Source of the DNA: Maylandia zebra
Lineage: Eukaryota > Chordata > Actinopteri > Cichliformes > Cichlidae
Length of the DNA: 64,000 bases
Reading direction: 5' to 3'
Assembly (NCBI RefSeq): GCF_041146795.1
Contig: NC_135184.1
Coordinates: 5,097,467-5,161,466, forward strand
Both the position numbers and the translations under genes were made by a program. Position 1 is the stretch's first letter. Each line of letters opens with the position of its first letter. This document shows, piece after piece, positions 59,501-64,000 of this stretch. Under the pieces are notes generated by a model. That model was not told where the DNA came from, did not search any database, and was given only the letters and a program-made list of their open reading frames with translations.

Positions 59501-62496
59501 AAATAGATGCACGAGGACAATAAAAAGTATTTAGGAGTGTATGTTCAAATATTTAGCCAGAAGGATGGAGCGTTGTAGCACTGACAGGGGCAGTTGTTAA
59601 AGCCCATAAGAGTCCTTCATTAGACCGCCTGAAGAAAAGGGACATTTTTGGCTTTAAGGAAAAGCTGTTTGTTTAGTCTGCTGCGAGCTGTAAATTTGGT
59701 AAACTTCAGGTTTATAGAAGCTATCCAATCTCTCTAGCAGACTTACCTGCTATTACAGTTATTTTAAAGCTTTAATAACAAATATTGTCTTACACGTTTA
59801 GATTTTAAAAACATAGCGGCAAACTAAACGGACAGCTTTTATTTTGACTTATCTTTGTGCGTTTGCTTTATTGCTGTGTGAAACGAGAGAGCAGTGGATG
59901 AGAGCAGCTGAAAAGATTATTTTCTTCACGTTTGTTGAGCAGTCGGTCCAGAAAAGACTGTCACAATCACGGCAGGTAATAATCCATCCAATGACGAGTG
60001 CTGCTCCTGTTAACTGAAGAAAAACATTTTTGTTTTAATGCGCCTGCTTTCACCGCCTCAGAGAAATGAGGCTGAAGATCAACCAGAAATTACACACATG
60101 ATCTGTGTCAGTCTTATTGTTGGTTTATTATCAACCTTTCTGTTGAGACAGCAGATTACAACATTAGCATTAATCATTTTTAATCACTCACATGCTGCTA
60201 ACTGATACAGACTGCAGTTTTTAGCCACATATGTGGAATATGATGATCATTGCCACCTTCTACGATACAGTCTTATCAGAATACTTCACTCATGATATGA
60301 CAATTTAAATTTTTAAAAATATTTTGCGATGAGTATTGCAATAACACATACTCTACTTTTTCACATTTTGTCAGCTGCATTCTTTCAACACATTTGAAAA
60401 ACCCCCCGATCACATTCTTTTAACTAATTTTTTTCAGTGATGTCCTCAAAGTTTAACTTAGCCAGTATCTGTTTTATCCTATAAGATAAAGTTATCACAC
60501 TTAAGCTGTTTTCTTTTCTTTTCTTTTCTTTCTTCTTCTTCTTTTTTTTTTTTTTTTGCTGCAAAAATTCGACTGTCACGACAACCTGCCATAAATGCTG
60601 CCAGACAAAGTCTGTGTGCTCTGTCTGCTATTGAATGGGGTCAAGTAGGCAATTAACTGTGATAAACCATTGACAAGCACATATCTGCTGCTCTCTACAT
60701 AGACAGAAATTCACATTTAATTAATACATTTCCACTCTGCAACCTTGTTGTTCTATAGGCATATAAACCAGAATACAACTAGCTGGCAGCCTGTTGTGTT
60801 GAGTCCCCTCGAATCCTGGTCATTGACAAAGACTCATTTAGACTCATGGCAACTTGTTGGCAATCTGTCTCATTTATGAATTAGCAATTATTTGAAAGCT
60901 TCCAACAATTTTTCTGAGTTACTGCAGTCTGTCAAAGTTGCAACTTTGACAGTTTGTTGGTATTAAGATTGCCTCCTATCTGGAAATCTGTGCAATCGCC
61001 CTGCCATCATAAGTGGTCATGAGAGTGCAACAGCATCAAGCTCTGGGCAAACATTTTGTTACCACGAGTCTTAATCTGTTGCAGAATGTGAAAAAATTCA
61101 ATACAATGATTTCTTTCTTTCTTTCTTTCTTTGTTTCTTTATTTGATTGGCCCAGATTATTGTGTTTCATTACAATACAGATTTTTGGTGTCTCTGTATA
61201 GATACAATACCACCATAACAAAATATTGCAATGCTACTATGTATCTTTTTAAAAAAAATACCCCTAATAAAAATTGTCAAAAGAGGTTAAAAGTTCACTT
61301 TTTTTGTGTGCCCCACAAGCAGCAAATGTAGCAGGTGTTAAAGATAGAAAACTGTTTACTTTCTATGGATGCACCTGTTGTTTTCAACATAACTGCATGA
61401 TTGTTCTATGCTGGGATGCACCATCACACACGTACATTTTTTTTTTTTTAATTTTATTTTATTTTTAAAAGTGAGAAAAAACCATAATGTTAAAATTCAG
61501 TCCTACAAGCATGAGTGCTGGTAAACCCATAAAAGCACGAGATAAACATCAGCACTGTCATCAGTAAATGTCAGTATCCACAGGCAGCAGGAAATGGAAA
61601 ATCCTTTATTGAATGGGAATATAAAATACAAAATTTGACCTTGACAAATGCAACCGTTCAATAAAAACAACAGCACAAAAGAACAATTACACATTTTATT
61701 TAAATAACTGGCTAAATATTAAAGCCTGCATCGTTTAATGCAAAAATGGCCAAAACATGGCCAAACTGTCGACTAAACAAACAGCTGCTAAATATGAATC
61801 AAAGCCACGTTGTGTAATCGAGGCCTATAAAGTAGATGGGTCTAATTCGCCGGTTGTTTCTGTTATGAGTTTCAGAGCTTTTTGTGTTACTGTATTTGTA
61901 TTATTGCTAATTGATAGCTTTTCTTGTACATTGGTGTGACATACTTTCAATGTGTCAGAACAAGCTGACGTTTGATTTTTCACATTTTGTCATCACGACT
62001 GTCTGAAGTGTCTGAAATTAGAATAGTGGCCTCCGTACATGTCATTAAGCACAGATTGAAATGGTTTGAACAACAGCATATTGTCAGTTTTGCCATTACA
62101 ATTTTAAGAGAAACAGCAACGTGTTGGTAGTTTAAATTAGTGTAAATTAAGTCTGTACGAGGAAAATATCCACACATGCACCGATTGTTATTCTGTCCAT
62201 ATACAAGCATTAAAAACAATTTGTGTGAAAAATCAGATTTAATAACGCAACTGTCAGACACTACCTCCTGACTCCTTTGTCTTACACATGTACCAGCTGA
62301 TGATATGCTGATAAACATCCGTTGTTGACTCAGACTTGTTTGTCCCTTCTGCCCCCCTGTAGCTTACTTGGTGACACAGAGACTTCTCCCTGAGGAGCCA
62401 AGAAGCAGACGGCTCATGACTTCTGACCAGGACACGAAAGTTGTAGCTGAACCACAGGTGCAGCAAGTACAAGAGGCAAAAGAGAACTCTCATTTG
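53000..62496 (+). CDS. larp4b: LARP4B, 5' portion (first coding exon 62416-62496; rest outside window)
   Basis: La-related cytoplasmic protein that binds AU-rich and poly(A)-containing mRNAs and, through PABP and RACK1, favours stability and translation. Only the N-terminus is visible. Coding: ATG at 62416, encoding MTSDQDTKVVAEPQVQQV then QEAKENSHL, 27 residues, donor TTTG|gtgagt at 62496. The N-terminus matches mammalian LARP4B closely. The reading frame is open back to the acceptor at 62363, but the ATG is the expected start and the 5' exon at about 53.0-53.56 kb is non-coding. The PAM2-like and La/RRM domains would be in later exons. Start of transcription is not fixed. The span given here includes the 8.8 kb intron. 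Confidence 0.88.
53221..53266. repeat. larp4b: GCTAGC-rich inverted repeat in the larp4b 5' UTR
   Basis: GCAAGCTAGCTAGCTAG at the left pairs with CTAGCTAACTTGCTAACTAGCTTGC at the right; the outer nine bases GCAAGCTAG and CTAGCTTGC are exact complements. A second CTAGC cluster follows at 53420-53460. Transcribed, it can form a hairpin. Confidence 0.75.
55900..56100 (+). repeat. teleost interspersed repeat (GTGGAGTTTGC ... AATTGGCTGTGG)
   Basis: The order GTGGAGTTTGC, CTCCCACAGTCCAAGGACTG, GGTGATTGTAAATTGGCTG is that of a very common fish dispersed repeat. The copy is diverged. Confidence 0.5.
60509..60557. repeat. (TTTTC)n / poly-T tract
   Basis: Four TTTTC units, then TTC units and T17 before GCTGC. 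Confidence 0.93.
61111..61140. repeat. (TTTC)n microsatellite
   Basis: Seven TTTC units with one G interruption. Confidence 0.9.
62363..62496 (+). CDS. larp4b: larp4b first coding exon
   Basis: Acceptor CCCTGTAG|CTTACTTGG, 53 bases of 5' UTR, then ATG at 62416 and 81 coding bases to the donor at 62496/62497, phase 0. Confidence 0.88.
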
Positions 62497-64000
62497 GTGA
62501 GTGTAACGCGCAAACACTCGTGTTTTTCAGTTGAGCTTTACACCACTGTGCTGTTTTTACTGGAGCCACCTGCTCGGTTTGTTGTAGTTCAATACTGTTC
62601 CAGCATGTGTTGAGCTTGTATGCAAACACAGTCATTCAGGGAGTTGTAGCTGCACTTAAACTGAACAAAAAAGGTTGGAACTGATCCTGTTTTTGGTCTG
62701 GATACCCTTTAGCTGAAGAGCCAGGCATATTTCTTTGGATCTTTGGCCCTACAAAGGCGTGATTGCTGACTTTCAGCAGTCACTATTGTTGGGCGCAGAA
62801 ATTTACATGCAAATGTAAGCAAACTTGGATCAGTTCTTGGCAGCAACTTGAGCAGCGCTGTAGACGGTGACTACAATGAAAGATTTTTAAAAACAAGAAA
62901 GAAACTGAGGTGGAGCTTAGAGTAGAAGGAGAAGGAGGGGTACACAGTAACACGCTGACCTGGCCCGTGTTCCTGTTCCTCTAAGTCAATAAAGTTGTTA
63001 CACGAATGAACCGTACAGAAACAATTTGGTTTATGTTGTTTCCAGTTCATTAAAATAATCCATTTGACTGATGGAAAACATGGCGCACAGTTTTTGGTTG
63101 CATCAGGGACATTTTCACACTGGTTTTCAGACAAAGTTTGATGTCTGTGTTAAGGATACACAGCAGCTTTTCATTAATATTCAACAAAAATGTCTTAACG
63201 AGGGCACAGTACTAAAGCAAATACATTAGGGCTGTAAATGCATATTCTTCGTATGATTATATATTTGAGTGAGTCTTTGTAAAACAGATGTTTAAATGTG
63301 AAAATAATAGATTGTGGGGTAAACATAGATTTGAGCAGAGCCTTACCAGCTGGAGAGAGAAATTATTTTGTCCTTTAAACAGTGTCATAAGTCATAAAAC
63401 TTTTTAAAATTTATTTATTAAGTTTTTTGTTCTATTAACTCTTTTATGCTGATTTTTATGTGTAAATAACAGTTAATTACTGCATGAACAAGCCTAATGA
63501 TTGGACCCTTACATCTGATCTACAAACTGGCTCAGACCTGGAAATCACAATAGTTTGATTCTGTGTGGAGGTTTTGGATTCAATAATGGAGCCTTTACAG
63601 CTTTGACAGCATTTAATTAATAAAATTATTTTTGATGATGTAAGATCACTTTTCTTCAGGCTATATTTATCTTTTTTTGTAGCTTTTATTTCATTTGCCT
63701 TGTTTATCCATGTAAAGCACCTACACAAATGCTGAAATTAAAAATTAGCCAAAAACAAACACAAAAAATCAAGTTCATGTACATTTGAACAGTCCCAGGC
63801 CAGTGCAAGTCTGCCTCTAAGCAATTTATTCAAAATCCTTTATTTTAAGTCCTTTCTTTACTTTGTATGACAACCCTTTGTCCCAGTCTTGGAGAAAGTA
63901 TTCTTTTTTTTTTCCTGTCTGAGCTTTCACATCAACAGAATCTCCTCAACAGCAAACACCTCATTCTGTAGCTTGGTGTTTCAATCCTTAGTCAGTGTTT
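62497..64000 (+). other. larp4b: larp4b intron 2 (incomplete)
   Basis: No exon that fits the next part of LARP4B is present to the right edge. Only AT-rich sequence and short random ORFs. Confidence 0.6.

Larger units (their letters stand above)
53565..62362 (+). other. larp4b: larp4b intron 1, 8.8 kb
   Basis: No other gene supported. Contents include a dispersed repeat at about 55900-56100 (TGTGGAGTTTGCTTGTTATTCC, GTAAATTGGCTGTGGATG), C runs at 56327-56347, a T/C-rich run at 60509-60557 and a CTTT run at 61111-61140. The open frames at 59066-59364 are overlapping random ORFs. Confidence 0.65.

Noticed and set aside
63960..64000. Possible third larp4b exon at the right edge
   Set aside because: CCTTAG is followed by sequence that does not match the expected next LARP4B residues.

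Overview
This is eukaryotic DNA from a ray-finned fish. The genes are split by short introns with GT-AG boundaries, the protein sequences are vertebrate, and the gaps hold typical teleost repeats: hAT non-autonomous elements, L2- and RTE-type LINE remnants, a dead Tc1/mariner copy and long CA, AT and GT microsatellites. The repeat families look percomorph, perhaps cichlid-like, but I cannot name a species.

Four genes are supported, in the order adarb2(+), wdr37(-), gtpbp4(-), larp4b(+). From memory, human 10p15.3 has the same genes in the same relative orientation, so this is a conserved vertebrate block. (1) 1-14012 is the 3' part of adarb2, the brain-type ADAR paralogue ADAR3: eight exons with two dsRNA-binding domains and a full deaminase domain; its N-terminus lies before the window. 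(2) 19655-32841 is the complete coding region of wdr37, 13 coding exons and 496 residues, convergent with adarb2, with a likely non-coding first exon at about 35.8 kb. (3) 37307-47764 is the complete gtpbp4 (NOG1), 17 exons and 634 residues, a nucleolar GTPase for 60S ribosome assembly. (4) From about 53.0 kb, larp4b starts on the + strand: a 5' UTR exon, an 8.8 kb intron and the first coding exon (27 residues); the rest lies beyond the window. All splice joins were checked for reading phase, and wdr37 and gtpbp4 close to about the human lengths I remember (494 and 634).

Layout: adarb2 introns with LINE remnants (0-14 kb); a convergent 3' interval with polyadenylation signals and a CA microsatellite (14-19.65 kb); wdr37 (19.65-35.9 kb) with a 88-bp chain of inverted repeats in intron 4; a 1 kb interval where mammals have IDI1; gtpbp4 (37-47.8 kb) with a hAT element nested in another in intron 4; a repeat-rich intergenic stretch (47.9-53 kb) with a CpG- and CCAAT-rich block at 49.2 kb; then larp4b.

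The genes do not form a pathway. adarb2, gtpbp4 and larp4b act in RNA biology (dsRNA binding, ribosome assembly, mRNA and poly(A) binding); wdr37 is a WD40 scaffold. I found no bacterial-type system, CRISPR array, tRNA, rRNA or intact virus, and no convincing new biological system. The points most worth checking are the eroded inositol-phosphate contacts in the ADARB2 deaminase, the nested hAT elements with exact target-site duplications, the missing idi1, and the two possible larp4b promoters.
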